In this document: positions 1 through 12,200 of the stretch, piece after piece
How positions within the stretch are numbered: the stretch's first letter is position 1
Layout of the letters: each line of letters starts with the position of its first letter
Assembly (NCBI GenBank): GCA_027625915.1
Contig: JANTQA010000047.1
Coordinates: forward strand, 3,844,001-3,908,000
Source: Anaeramoeba flamelloides
Lineage: Eukaryota > Metamonada > Anaeramoebidae
Direction: 5' to 3'
Length of the DNA: 64,000 bases
The notes under the pieces: generated by a model
Told to the model about the DNA's origin: nothing
Seen by the model: only the letters and a program-made list of their open reading frames with translations
Database searches by the model: none
Position numbers and translations under genes: made by a program

Positions 1-174
1 CAAACTCAACAAACTCAACAAACTCAACAAACCCAACAAACCCAACAAACCCAACAAACCCAACAAACCCAACAAACCCAACAAACCCAACAAACCCAAC
101 AATTTAAACAAACCCAGCAATCCCAACAAACCCAACAAACTCAACAAACTCAACAAACTCAACAAACCCAACAA
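1..174 (+). repeat. 9-bp coding tandem repeat (CAA CAA ACY)
   Basis: About nineteen copies of a nonamer CAACAAACC or CAACAAACT, in frame with the gene and encoding Gln-Gln-Thr. The ACT and ACC variants occur in blocks (ACT at the left edge, ACC in the middle, ACT again near 140-165). This suggests duplication of multi-unit blocks. One unit is disrupted around 103-122. Confidence 0.9.
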
Positions 175-729
175 ACAGAAATTAACAAACAACCAAAACC
201 CGAACCCAAGCCCGAATCTGTCCAAACCGAATCACAACCTAAAAGTCAAATGGAGTTATTAAAACAATTGAGAAACAAAAGAAGAATGAGAAAGCAATCC
301 ACAAATACCCGAACCAGTACTGAACAACCAAAAACTGAAATCAACCCAAATCATGAAAGGTACAATAAACTCGAGCAAATGAGAAACGAAAGATTTTTAC
401 AAAATGACACAAGATTTATCTCATTAATTTTCAAAACCACAGAATTAGATAAAATATGTGACGAAAATTCTCCTAATATGACTCGTCTCTTCAAATTAAG
501 AGAAAAGCATTTACCCAAAACAAAAGAAACGAGAAAGAAATCCTTCGAAAAAAACTCAAATATTACGCCGTTAAAACAAAAAAATATTCCAAATAAAGTT
601 ATAAGAGGTAAATTTATCGTTCTAAGAGATTTCCAATTTAGAATTGATATGCCAAAAGCAATCGCGCCATCTGGAATTGAAAAAGTTTATCCGAGTGGTA
701 AAGCCTTTGGTGCTGAATTTTTTGACTAG
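1..729 (+). CDS. Q-T-Q repeat protein, 3' end only (partial)
   Basis: The frame is open from the first base of the window to a TAG at 727-729, so the start lies upstream. About 58 residues are Gln-Gln-Thr triplets, with one interruption (Phe-Lys-Gln-Thr-Gln-Gln-Ser) near codons 35-41. A Pro/Glu/Lys/Gln linker follows, then a basic stretch beginning Met-Glu-Leu-Leu-Lys at 250. The last ~110 residues look ordered: alternating charged and hydrophobic residues, the segment RGKFIVLRDFQFRID, and a C-terminus ending GAEFFD. I do not recognise the C-terminal region as a named family. A shorter reading from the Met at 250 is possible, but the clean in-frame repeat upstream makes an internal start unlikely. 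Confidence 0.8.
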   Translation, partial: QTQQTQQTQQTQQTQQTQQTQQTQQTQQTQQTQQFKQTQQSQQTQQTQQTQQTQQTQQTEINKQPKPEPKPESVQTESQPKSQMELLKQLRNKRRMRKQSTNTRTSTEQPKTEINPNHERYNKLEQMRNERFLQNDTRFISLIFKTTELDKICDENSPNMTRLFKLREKHLPKTKETRKKSFEKNSNITPLKQKNIPNKVIRGKFIVLRDFQFRIDMPKAIAPSGIEKVYPSGKAFGAEFFD

Positions 730-3060
730 TATTTAAAATTTTGTGTTTAAAAATTTTATTTTATTTCATTTTATTTTAAACTAGTTTTCTTTTCTTTTCT
801 TTTATTTAATTTTTTTTTATTTTATTTTATTTTTTATTTAACACAAAAGAGAAAAATTTTGAACAAAAAAATGTTTATTATTTTTTCTTTTAATAGCTGT
901 CCTATCAAAAAGAATTATTCATCTTTTATTTTTATTTTTATTTTTATTTTATTTTTTTTTTTTTCATTGTACTTCATTGATCTTTACATTAGTTCAAAAA
1001 AAAAATACCAGTAGCAATAAAATTTTCATTTCTTCACCATTTTGCTTTTTATTTTTTTTTTTTGAGTTATTTAATAATACAGATGGTTAATATAAACTAA
1101 ATTTCATAATAAATGGCCTATCTTACATTTGAATTTTGAATTGCTTTTGTATCGTTTTGAAGTTTTTCCCCTCACAATGAAAAGTTTGCAAATAAATCAT
1201 TTTTTCTCTTTTTTATTTTTTCAACAGTGTTTTGTTAAAATGGAAAATGAAAATGAAAAATTGGAAAGAAGTAACAGATGAATTAATGAAAAAATTGGTT
1301 TCAAATATGAAAAAGAGATTAGATTTGTTTATTCAAACGGGAGGAGAATCGATAAATGGGTTTTTTTACTTTTTAAATTTTCTATTTTTTATGTAATGCT
1401 TCTTTCAAAATAAATGTCCCAATTTGACTTTAACAGTTTTTTTTATTTTTTTTTCTTTTATTTTAAGACAAAAAATAAATATCTCTTGAGTATAGTATTG
1501 AATATTAAAATATAATTTTTTATATTATAATAGATAACTTCAATTATTAAAAATATTTTTCATTAAAATTTGATTTTTAATGGGGAAATGATTTAGAAAG
1601 GGAGTTTACAAAACCACTGAAAGGAAATTAAAAATCTGAAAAGTCACAGTTTTATGTCTTATTAGGTAGGGGCTTGACAGTAAAATCCTGTTGAAGGGCT
1701 AAGTCATTATGCTGAAAAAGAATATTTCAAATTGAAATATCTTCTTTGATGACTGTCAATACCAATTAAAAACCACTCAACAAGTGATGTATGATCGATC
1801 TCAAAAAATCAACAAAGAAAAACAACAATATTTTTGAGTAAAAAAGCATTAAAAGGGTGACACCCAATTTCCAATTTACATCTTTTGAATATATAATTTT
1901 GAAAATAACTATGCTAGTTCTTGGATGATGTTCTTTGACCCTTTTCGAGATTTATAAGTGTTTTTTTTTTTATTAATTATTTTCATTTTTCAAATAAGTT
2001 ATTTTTTGAAAAGAATGTTACAAAATCCGTAGTCTGTCCAGTATCAGTATAAAAGCAAAAAATTTCCATTTTTTATTGTCATTTTTTTTAACCCCCCTTT
2101 TCAAAAACCCCATGAATAAAATGTTACATGAACTGTAGAAACGATTACTATTCAAACCTATCCATATACCCAGTCCAAAACTATAACATAAAGATATTCC
2201 AAAAAAGTTAACTTAAATTAAAAATTACAAAATATAGGACATTTTTTGAATTTATACAGGTATTAGACTTTAATGTGTCAAACTGGGAGGTTAATAAAAT
2301 AATACAACATTGTTTAATTTAAATTAATTTTTTCTCGAAAGAAATTAATTTGTTTTCAAATTGAAGAAATTTAAGTATTTGCTTGGATATAAAATAAAGA
2401 AATTTGATTTTTTTTTCGAAATTTTGAATTTTGTTAATTAAGAATAGTATTGAACCGTTTCTTGCACTGTAACATTTTTGATTTGACAGACTTCCTCTCC
2501 CTTTTTTTATGTAAATTCTTTTCAAATGAGATCCTTTAGAGTTTTTTTTTATTGTCTCAATTTTTGGATCAAAAGAATGAGCAATTTAACTATGGCATTT
2601 TTGATTAGAAAAAAAAAACCTTTGTTAATAGAGTTAATATCAATACGTAACTAAACCACAAAAAATTTTCAAAAATAGATTGTATTAAATTGTAACAGAA
2701 ATTAAAAACTTGTAAAAAGTTCAATCATATTAAATATCAACCCAAAGTTTTGTGTTAAATTTCTATTCTTGGAATTTCTTTTCGAACCAACTGTTTATAT
2801 ATTTTTTAACATATCGATAGATTTAGACAAAGATGATACACTATTTTTATACCCTATAAATGGGGGTAAATGTAGTAAACCACACCCACAAGTATTCCAA
2901 ATTAATTTTAAAATTCTTAAATTAAACTTAATTCTAATATGAATAATTAAATACTAAAAAAAAAAAAATATTCCTAAAAAATTGATCCTCAAAAATATAA
3001 TCAATTTCCCCTAATTCAATCAACAATCATAATTTCCTCAAAATTGTATAATAATAATAA
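730..3060. other. Gene-free AT-rich spacer
   Basis: No convincing coding frame. 745-960 holds TTTTA/TTTTC-type pentamer runs just after the first gene. From about 1693 there is a decayed dispersed repeat (separate entry). The 68-codon minus frame at 2319-2525 is low-complexity Phe/Lys/Ile sequence and not gene-like. Confidence 0.6.
1693..2060 (+). repeat. Decayed dispersed repeat, family C (copy 1)
   Basis: Begins GGGCTAAGTCATTATG and runs through CAACAAGTGATG, GATCGATCTC and a CGAGATTT block. The same order of blocks occurs at 30795-31200 and 33493-33900, strongly diverged. At 30795 the family starts with TTAAGGGTCA, and a right end CCCTTAA is seen at 34264. This suggests a TTAA-targeting DNA element, but the copies are too old to be sure. 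Confidence 0.5.
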
Positions 3061-3104
3061 TAGAGGTTTTGATGATAACATGCTATAATTCACGATAAAG
3101 TTAC

Positions 3105-3275
3105 AAAAATCGCAATAATTTCAATCAAATCGCGATATATCAGAAAATCGCGATATTCAATATTATCTCGATAATATAACAAATTGTGATATTCTATAAA
3201 ATCGCGATAATTATTAAAAAATTTTGATAAATACCAAAATATAGCTATTAAAAAGTAATCGCGATATAATAGTTG
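3105..3275. repeat. Subterminal cluster of TATCGCGATA palindromes
   Basis: Short motifs built on TCGCGATA recur about every 20-35 bp (for example near 3132, 3148, 3202 and 3259). A matching set lies at 5024-5130 next to the other end of the element. CpG-containing motifs stand out in this AT-rich DNA. Subterminal repeats of this kind usually bind a transposase; that role is inferred here. Confidence 0.6.
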
Positions 3276-4195
3276 ATGGGTTTTTGGGTTAATTGAGAAA
3301 TATTTTTAAAAAAAAAATTTTTTTGATCAAAAACCAGATCAGGTGAAAAAAAGTTATTCTTTGAAAAAACAACAAAAAAGATACTTGATCCAATCAAAGA
3401 TCAGATCAAAGAGTTTTATTGTGTTTTCATTTTATTTGGCTGACAAACCTATCGATCCTTTAAGATCAACAACAATATGAACTAAAGAGAAATAAATATT
3501 TTTTCAGTTAATCGTGGTGTTGTAAATTGGGTTGAATAAAAGAGCTTCTAAAACAACCAACCCTTTATCTGTTCTTTAAAGAATGTGATCTTGGGTTACA
3601 ATATTTTCATTTGTTCTCAGCAAGCTAAAAGGAGTTGGATAACTCTTCAAAAGATTTCACAACATCCTTGCTAGATGATACCAATTATTAAAATTTTTTA
3701 TACAATACTTGTCTTCTTCTTCTTTTTCTTCTTTGAGAATCTTTGTTTTGGGCAGAAAACACAATTAGAGCTTAAAGGTTTTTGTTTTATCGATCACCAA
3801 AAAGAATTAAAATTATTCTTTATTCTTTTTGGCTATTTACAAATGGTGAAGGTAACAACTCCATTTTAAGAAAACACACATATTTTATATTCAAGTGTAT
3901 TGTTGAAATGGGTAATTATTAGTTTGATCATAAAATTTGTTTGAGATTTTATATTTTGTTAAAAAAAAAAATGAAAAGAATAAAATTTTTTTCTACAACA
4001 ACCAAACTCATTCTCTTTATAAAAGTTGATCTGTCTTTCAAAACTTTCAAACACTTGTAGACAGTTCAGAACACTTACAAACACTTTCTGGCATTATTAA
4101 AGGGAAAGTGTTGTAAAAGTATCAAGACTTTGTAAAAGTCAAGCGATTTTTTTAAGATGATTTCAAAAAAATAATTTTTCATTTTTTCTCGATAA

Positions 4196-5016
4196 CTGTC
4201 AAATCTAAAACCCGGAAATTTCTGAAACCCGGTAATTCCATTTTTCTGATCAATTGTAAATATTAGTAAAAAGTCAAAAATATACTCCCATTTTACAGAC
4301 AAATAACCCAATTACCCAGCAACTTATAACCGTTCCAATTGGGGTATTAGTTAAATATTCTGAATCCATTAATTTTAACTCTTTGGTGAATTCAGAAATC
4401 AAAAAAATCCAAAATTTGGAAAATTAATTGAGAACATTAGTGAAAATTGAAAATCAAATTTATTGCGATTTTCCCTTTATATAAATTCTAAATTTATTAG
4501 GAATCATCTTTTTAAGAATTATTTTGTTATTGTATTGATGAAATAAAAGTTTTATTTACTTTATATCTTTCTTTTAATATTTTTTTCAAAATTTTAAATT
4601 TCTATTGGTAACCTTAGAGGATTTATTTTTTGACAAAATGGTTTTCATAATTTTATGAAAATTTACAATAATCAAACACCTCTCTCAAATTCAAATTCTT
4701 TCAAATATTTTAAAAGTATGAAAATGTTTTTTATTTCAAAATTTAAAATCAAAAGTGGATTTTCATTTTCAGTAATGTTCTCAATTAATTTTGCAAATTT
4801 TGGATTTTTTTGATTTCTGAATTCACAAAAGAGTTAAAATTAATGGATTCAGAATATTTAACTAATACCCCAATTGGAACGGTTATAAGTTGCTGGGTAA
4901 TTGGGTTATTTGTCTGTAAAATGGGAGTATATTTTTGACTTTTTACTAATATTTACAATTGATCAGAAAAATGGAATTACCGGGTTTCAGAAATTTCCGG
5001 GTTTTAGATTTGACTG
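4196..5016. mobile_element. 821 bp long-TIR MITE, Tc1/mariner-like ends
   Basis: Two arms of ~255 bp (4196-4455 and 4765-5016) are near-identical inverted repeats around a ~310 bp AT-rich loop. The ends read CAGTCAAATC (right) and CTGTCAAATC (left), with TA after the right end and AA, perhaps a mutated TA, before the left. A TA target and a CAGT terminus fit the Tc1/mariner/pogo group. It interrupts the right part of family F and is therefore younger. It has no gene; the 78-codon minus frame over the left arm is only arm sequence. A diverged single arm lies at 34290-34552. Confidence 0.8.
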
Positions 5017-5156
5017 TAATATGAATATCGCGATAATGTTGTTTATCACGATTTTATGATTTTTCGCAATAAAGTTGGACTAATCGCGATTTTTTTAATA
5101 CTATTGCGATTTTATTGTTAATATCAGGATAATATATGTTATCATCAAAACCTCTA

Positions 5157-6360
5157 ATATATATATATATATATAATAGAATAATTTTCAATTAGATATT
5201 GTTTGAAATTTTTGAAAAAAAGGTTGAAATTTTTGAAAAAAAGGTTGAACTTTTTAGGAAAATTCTTTTATTTTTTAAAAAAAAATAGTTTTACATTCAG
5301 ATTATATTGTTGGAAATTTTTATTATTGTTTGAATCAAAAAAAGATTAACAAAAAATCCTAAAATACCAAAATTTTGAATTTTCTTCAACACAAAAATAA
5401 CATGATGAATAATATTAAATAATTACTATTTGATTATACACTTTATAAAAATTTCCCATCAACTTTGTATTCAGATATTTTAAAACCTCACTATTCTTGT
5501 ATTACTCTTTAAAAATTAGATATTCAAAAAAATCTTAAGAAAATTGAGTTATTTTGGTTTCTATAATGTTTTGAATGTTTTAAATCTTTGAAATTACAAA
5601 AAAAAATGATCAAATTATTTAATTTGATTTACTTTTTTCAATTTTGGTTAATCAGTTTCAAATAAATTATTCACTTTGTTAAAAAACAAATGAACTGTTG
5701 AAAAAAAACATTTTTTTTTTTTTGAAAATAAACTTCACAACCAAATGATTAGTAACTAGGGTTATAAAATTTATTAAAATAGAATTAAATAATAATTATA
5801 TTTTTTTTTTGAATTTCAAGCACACATATAACAATTGGAGTTTTATATTTTTTTTTTTTTTTGGAACAAGTAAAAATTGTGTAAAAAGACTTCAAATATT
5901 TATACATTAATTTTTGCACATCACAAAAAAATTTTATTCAAAAAAAAACCAATATTTGCTAATTTTTCACATTTTGATAACTTCAATTATAATAAATATG
6001 ATTTCTTAATAAAAGATCTTTGATCAAATAATATTTTACCAGATATATTACAATTTAAGTTGTAAAATCCAATTTTATGTAATATTTTTTAAAAATTTAA
6101 TAGTAAAAAATTTGAAAATTTTTATTCTTCACAGTTTAGAAGTCATTTTATTATATTTTAAAAGTATTTTAAATCTGATGAATATCAATTAAAATGGGAA
6201 TCTATTATTTTGACTATTGAGTTATTATTTGTTTTTTTAAAGTGAAAAAAAATTATTTTTTTATGATTTTTCTGTTAGTTTTTTTTTAATTTTTAAAATA
6301 AGGCCAAAATTTAATAATTTTTAGGTTTAATATGAAAAGTATAATAAAAAAATAAAATTC
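5157..6360. other. AT-rich spacer with microsatellite and short tandem repeat
   Basis: An (AT)n run follows directly at 5157-5175. At 5206-5252 a ~22 bp unit (GAAATTTTTGAAAAAAAGGTT) is repeated a little over twice. The rest is low-complexity A/T sequence without a supported frame. Confidence 0.6.
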
Positions 6361-6664
6361 ATTAGGTTTTCCAGAATTTAAAAGAATAGAGTAAAATAAA
6401 TTTTCGTTTTATTTCAAAAAGTAAAAAAAAAAATAACACTGTTAGCCTTTCTTGAGTTTTCTGTTTATTTGTAAAATCAATAGATTTTCGTTAGGTTTTT
6501 TTGAATTTTTGTAATAAACCGAAAATTTATTAAAATTTTCTGTTTATTTCAAAAATTAAAAAAAACCTAGAAAACTTCAAAAATAAAATAGAAAATCTCA
6601 AAAAAACCTCGAAAACTTCACAGATAAAACAGAAAACCTCAAGAAAAGTTAGGCACTTGACAGA
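6361..6664. repeat. Hairpin-module repeat, copy 1
   Basis: A chain of nested palindromes. It starts with GGTTTTCCAGAATTTAAAAG. The core is GAAATAAACCGAAAATTT paired with its complement across a short loop. Flanking blocks read TCTTGAGTTTTCTGTTT on the left and AAACAGAAAACCTCAAGA on the right. The next ~90 bp (6700-6790) match 59945-60020 beside another copy, so the hairpins belong to a longer repeated unit. Confidence 0.7.
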
Positions 6665-7254
6665 CAATATTGACACCTTGAATATTTATCCAAAGTTATT
6701 TTTTTTCTGTATTTAGTTTTTTAAGATGATTAGACTGTTTTCAAAACTATTGGCTATTATCTATTCAAAAATATATCCTAAAGTTGTATTTAAAGAAAAT
6801 TCATTGACACACCCATTTAAAAAATTTTACCATAAAATAGAACTTTTTTCTAGACTCATACTTTTAAATATTGTCTTACTATTAACAACAATAAATTCCA
6901 CAACCCCAAGATTTTTAAGAATTAGAATGTTGATTATATTATGAATAAACTAAATTATCAAGATGGATTGATAATTGAAGTAGTAGTTTTGTCAAACTTG
7001 AAATTTTCAAATTTTTTTTTTTCATAATAGTGACCTGTAGATATGATAAATTCACACAAATATTTCCCACCTTTTTGTTAACTTTCCTATTTTTGAAAAT
7101 GATTTTATTAACATTAAAGAAAGAATTACTGAATCTAAATACAAACCAAAACCTCTAAATTAATCGATAAAAGGAATATTTTTTGAAAAAAATGTTTTAA
7201 AGTTGTTATCCAAGAAATAAAAAAATGGAAATTTAATAAAAAAGTTTCAAACAT
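6665..7254. other. Spacer with a segment shared with 59.9-60.0 kb
   Basis: 6715-6790 (GTTTTCAAAACTATTGG and neighbours) is a diverged match to 59955-60020. In both places it sits beside hairpin modules. The 72-codon plus frame at 6726-6944 begins inside this repeat, so I do not call it a gene. Confidence 0.5.
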
Positions 7255-7948
7255 TGAATCGACCTCGATTTTTTTTTGTCAATTCTTTAATAATGAACTA
7301 ATTTTGATAAAATTCTATATTTGATTTTGTTAACCCAAATACTACAAGAATTATAAAGAAGATAAATGCAAAATCTATCAGTTCTTCAAAATAATAAATA
7401 AAGGAGTTTTATTTTGAAAATAATCCCATTCTACAATCTAAAAAAATATCGAATAATAAGTATTCTTAGATATCTGAAATAATTCTTTTTTATATACTAA
7501 TCCAATTTCATCAAGGTAGAATTCATTTTGAGTATTTTATATAACTAAAATTCAATTTTTAAATTTATTTGTCAAATTAAAAACTTTTTAAAAATCAAAG
7601 TAATTTTTGATAAATAAAAAAATCAAAAGAAACGAAATTTTCAAAGAGAGACAATACAAATGATCTCCAAAACTCATACCCAACAACAGCTATAACAACA
7701 CACCTCTTTAAATATTGCTTTAGTTTTGAAATAGTTCTAAAATAAGAGGAAATATTAGTGAATGAAGAAACACCAAAAATTAAAAATTGCAGAACAACAT
7801 TTAGAGGTAAAAAAAAACTTTCCATACTTTAATGATCAGAACTTTAAATAGAAGAAACTCACACAACCATTCTTTTCTTTATAAAAATAACAAATTAATT
7901 CCAAATAGAGGAAAAATAAACTGCAAATTTTTAATCGAGGTCGATTCA
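7255..7948. mobile_element. ~694 bp element with 16 bp TIRs (family K)
   Basis: Perfect 16 bp inverted termini: TGAATCGACCTCGATT at 7255-7270 and its complement at 7933-7948. The interior is AT-rich without a convincing gene (a 76-codon minus frame at 7595-7825 has no recognisable features). I see no clear target-site duplication, so the class stays open. No second copy is seen in the window. Confidence 0.55.
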
Positions 7949-8167
7949 TTTTTTTGAATTTATCTGTAAACAACAAAGGATTATAAGAAAAAAAAAAAAA
8001 ATGAACAAGAGATAACGAAATGAAGAGATTTAGAAAGCTAAATTTAAAATTGAATTCACCTTTAGTTTATTTTGAGTTACAAACTCGCTCATTCTTTTTC
8101 CTAAAGTCGAAAAAAATAATAAATGATTTTTATTTAGCACAATTAAAAGGAAAAAAACAAAATCAAT

Positions 8168-9249
8168 TTAAACCCTTCTTTTTTTTGTAAAAATATTTCT
8201 TAAATAAGTAATTTGAGCGATCGAGGCAGCTGCAATAAAAAAAGTTGCGATAAGTGACCACAACAAAATACGGCTGTTTGTGCTTTCGGAAGTATTTCGG
8301 TGTGAAATTTCACGGGCTTTGAGATACATTTGGAGTTCTCTTACTTCGTCAATGTTTTCGGAAAGCTTTTCCAATGTTGAAGAGAGCTTTACTATATGTT
8401 CTTGTGTTGATGCTTTTTCCTTTTCTAGATACTCTTGGACGTTTTGCATCTTGTCAGCTTTCGCTCCAAACATTCCCCTTGTGTGCGATTTGAAATTAAA
8501 ATTGACTTCTTTTGTGCTCACAGTGGAAAAGGAATTATCAAAGCAAAAGGAATAGTCACCCTGCTTGATCGACATGAAATTGTGGCTCCCTGTGCTTGTT
8601 TGTTTTAAATTATAGATTTCACTTCCTCTTGGATCACGGATCTGCAGTTTGAAATTGCGTACAAATATTATTATTGTTTTTTGAGAAGAACAAATCAGGT
8701 AAAGTTCGAAATTGAAGAAAAAAATTAAATTTTTGGGTTTTGTTGCGAAAAGATAGGCGAAGAAAAGCAAAAGAAATTGAAAGAAAAATCCCAAAACAAA
8801 AAAAAGTGAAGTGAGATCCCTTTAAATGGAAATTTTGGGTTTGTTTTTCCTAGCAAAATTCTTTTTGAAAAATAAAGATCTTTGTTTTGATAACGAAAAA
8901 AAATGGAAAAAAATATAAAAAGGATCGAATTATTTTAAATTAAGCGACTGAATTTGTTTTTTTTTAAGTCGCTGTTTGCGTTTTGGTTTGTTTTTTTTTT
9001 TTCAAAAAAGAAAAATGTCCTTAAAAACAAAAAAGAAAAAGAAAAAGAAAAAAAAATAATTACAAGAAAATTGATGTCTAATTTCCCTCCTTTTAAAACT
9101 TGAAAGTCAGTGTGTATTCTTGATTTTTTTCGAACTTTTTGATAAAAACAAACAGATTTGTGTGGTTCAATTGTAAAAGAAATTGCACTGACCTCGATTG
9201 TAAAAATTAAACCAAAAAGAAATAAAAAAGAAAGTCGTTGTGTGTTCAT
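8168..9249 (-). CDS. p24/TMED family cargo receptor (p24-beta/TMED2-like), two exons
   Basis: Exon 1 is 9249-9064 and exon 2 is 8641-8168. The 422 bp intron has a GTAATT donor and a CTGCAG acceptor, and the join (phase 0) gives LDINFL-IRDPRG, as in GOLD domains. The protein is ~219 residues, the usual p24 size. It has a signal peptide (about residues 1-22), a GOLD domain with the paired cysteines (SVCFYQ and YSFCFD), a coiled-coil segment with YLKAREISHRNTSESTNSR, one membrane helix and a short lumen-out tail ending KKRRV. The YLKxREISHR..TNSR..LWS block resembles TMED2. p24 proteins select cargo and coat COPI/COPII vesicles between ER and Golgi. The tail lacks the FF pair and a standard KKxx signal but resembles the RRVV tail of p24-beta. 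Confidence 0.92.
8642..9063 (-). other. Intron of the p24 gene
   Basis: GT (9063-9062) to AG (8643-8642). The interior is T-rich on the coding strand, with a long A/G-rich stretch near 9001-9055 on the plus strand. Only this removal makes the GOLD domain continuous. Confidence 0.88.
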
Positions 9250-12200
9250 TGTTTGAATTTAGAATCAGTTATTGTGTTGAAATGAAAGTTTTTTGAAATA
9301 AAAACAATTAGAAAAAATGATTAAGGGAGTAGGATATTTTAATAACACAATAAAATCTCTGACAGAATTGGAATTATAAATGGGAAAAAATAATGAACCC
9401 TTTTTCTTATTTTTCTTTTCTAATAGAGGTTTCTGTAAAGTAGGTTGTAATACGTGGGATCTATTTTAAAAATGAAAAAGAAAATTAAATGAACTTTTTT
9501 CCCGTTTCGAATTTAAAAAACTTGAAATAAAGACAAGGAAAATTTTTTCAAAAAAAAATCTCAAAATTTTGTATTTTTGAAATACACTCATATAATAAAC
9601 ATTATTATACATAACAATTTTCAAAAAGGTTTACAACTTTAATAGATATCAATAGGAAATGAAAAAAAATGAAATTTTTCAGTAATATTTTTTTCAATTT
9701 TAGATTATAAAATTTCCAAATTTTTTAATTGACTTAGTAGAGAAGAAATTTTTAAGTATTTTTTTAATAGTCTAAAAAGAAACATATTTTACAATTTTAA
9801 AATAGCACCAAATATTTCAATCAAAAGATATCGCTAAATTAAATTGAAAATCTGATTTTTTATCTGTTTTTGGAATATTTTTTATCTTTTTATTTTTTTC
9901 CATGTTTGAGTTTTAATATACATTCCCGATTGTTTTCTGCAAATTGTTTTCACATTTATTCTTTTTTCAATCTTAATGTTCAATTAAAAATCAATTCATT
10001 TCAACTTTCTTGATTCAAAAAATACCCCAAAAATAGGTGTTTTTTTCAAAAGTCGATATTTTTGAAAAGAGGGGTATTCGGATTTTCAAGAGTTTAATAG
10101 CTATCCTTTTTTTATTCTATAAAATTATGATAACTTTGAAAAAATAATTTACAAAAGAAATATAACTGAAATAAAAGGTATAGTTTTGGATACTTTAATT
10201 TTTGGTGTTTAAATTTTCCTTGTGGTAATGTCTTTAATCAAAAATAATTTTTTTCTGCAATTTGTGTTTTGACTTATGAAATCGCCAAGTTAACATCATT
10301 TAGAATTAATTAATTTGAGCTTATTCCTCTTGAAGTTAATAAAGCTTCAAAAATGGTGATTATTTTTAACAAATGAGAATATTTCTAAGATAATTGCTAT
10401 AATCAAAAATATCGTGAAAATATGACAAATTTTGATATTTTATAAAAGTACTAAAATTGTGATAAAGAATGTGTAATTGCTTATATATCATGATAAAAAT
10501 TCGATATTGTTTAATAATTGATAATTTTCAGACTAATTAAACAAAATTTAATACGGAACATTTTTTATTGTTAAAAAATTAATTTTGAATCTTTCAGTAT
10601 TTTCATAAATCTTTTTTCAACCCATATCAAAGCACATTATTTTTCTTACAATGTATATTTAACCGCTTATTAATCATATCTCTTTTTTCTCTTCAGTGTA
10701 CCAATATTTTGAGAACAGGTTATAATTCCGATATTACTTTCAATTTATTTTTTGTATGATTTTGTAAAAAAAGGAAATTTTTTTCTGAGGTTATTTAAGG
10801 GACTAGTAATAAAAAAAAAAAACAACAAGTAAATTTAATAGCAAATTCAAAAAAAATTTACCGCATCCTGAAATTGAAAAAAGGTGTAAAAATCTGATTT
10901 CTACAAAAACCAAACTTATATTTAATGCTATTTTCGGAAATGAATTATTGTTTTTTTTTTAAAGAATGAACCATTTTTTGAATTTTTCAAAAAGTTCAAA
11001 ATTCAAGATATTTTTGAATTATTTTGAAAATAATTATTTTCTATCAAAGAAGAAAGAAATCTTAATATCTTAAAAGAAGTTTACATAAATAGACTTTAAA
11101 AACTAAAACCACAAAGTTCTAACAAACACAGTTTTATAAATCTACACAATTTCTAAAAAAAAAATTACAATAATCATTTTAAACTTGAAAAATATATATA
11201 TTTTTGATTCAAAGAATAGTAAAAATCAATTATTTCTTTTTATTAATAAAAAAAAATCTGAGAAAAAAAAAACCAAAAAATTAAATTAAAAATTCTCCCA
11301 AATTACATTCTTAAAACACGGAAAATTCAACTTATAAATCTAAAGAGATAATTTTTAAATAGATTATTTTCCCTAATAAATAATTAATAACTCAAAAATA
11401 TTCTTTATTAATTAAGTGTATAATTGACAGTGCCAAGATTAAATGTATAGATATATTTTAGAATTATTTCTCAATTTTTTAAAGATTTGCAAACAAATCA
11501 AAAAAATTTAAATAAATAAATCTAAAAAAAAAAAAATAATAGATATTCTCAAATAACTGATTTTAATACAAACAGTTCCTTGTTTATACTACCAATGCTT
11601 GAAAAACAATATTGCCTCATCTTCGAAATTTTCAAGAAATTTAATAAATATATAAAAAATAAATTAGATAGTCAATTTTTTTAGATCTTCAAGGATTCAA
11701 TATCTGATTTATTATTTATTTTATTTTTAAAATAAGATGATTATAAGTTCAAGGATATTTGTTCAATAAGACTCTTGGTTATTACTCAAAGTGGGATTTT
11801 CTTCTTAAATAAAATTTTTTTGCTTATTATTCTATTTCTAATTTGATCCAAAAACCAAACAGAAAGAATCCAGATCTTTTGACTGGAAATTTAATTGAAA
11901 GAAAAATGAAGACTGTTTAAAAATTATAATCATTTCTCAAAATCTGAGAAATAAAGTTTCATGTATTGGGTTTAATTGTACCTATGTGTAAATTAATTAC
12001 TCTATAAACTTTGGGACAAAAAATAAATAAGAGTTACTATACCCTTAAGATTTGATAGATTAGAAATTTCTAATGGTATCTGGAGAAATTGTAAATACAA
12101 CCAGAAAACACAAAATTAGTTCAGAAACTATTGATAAAATGCATCTATTTCACTCTTTAATCATTTTTCTAATTCTTTCGAAAACTCTTTATCATCACTT

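Larger units (their letters stand above)
3061..5156. mobile_element. 2.1 kb TA-flanked DNA element with TIRs (family F)
   Basis: The ends are perfect inverted repeats: TAGAGGTTTTGATGATAAC at 3061 and its complement ending CCTCTA at 5156, 21 bp including the terminal TA. TA at both edges fits a TA target duplication, so the unique TIR would be ~19 bp. Inside each end lies a cluster of TATCGCGATA-like palindromes. No transposase frame is visible, so it is non-autonomous or gutted. A second element (4196-5016) has inserted into it. Decayed relatives appear near 10390-10500, 24580-24612, 26190-26320 and 45440-45490. Confidence 0.75.
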
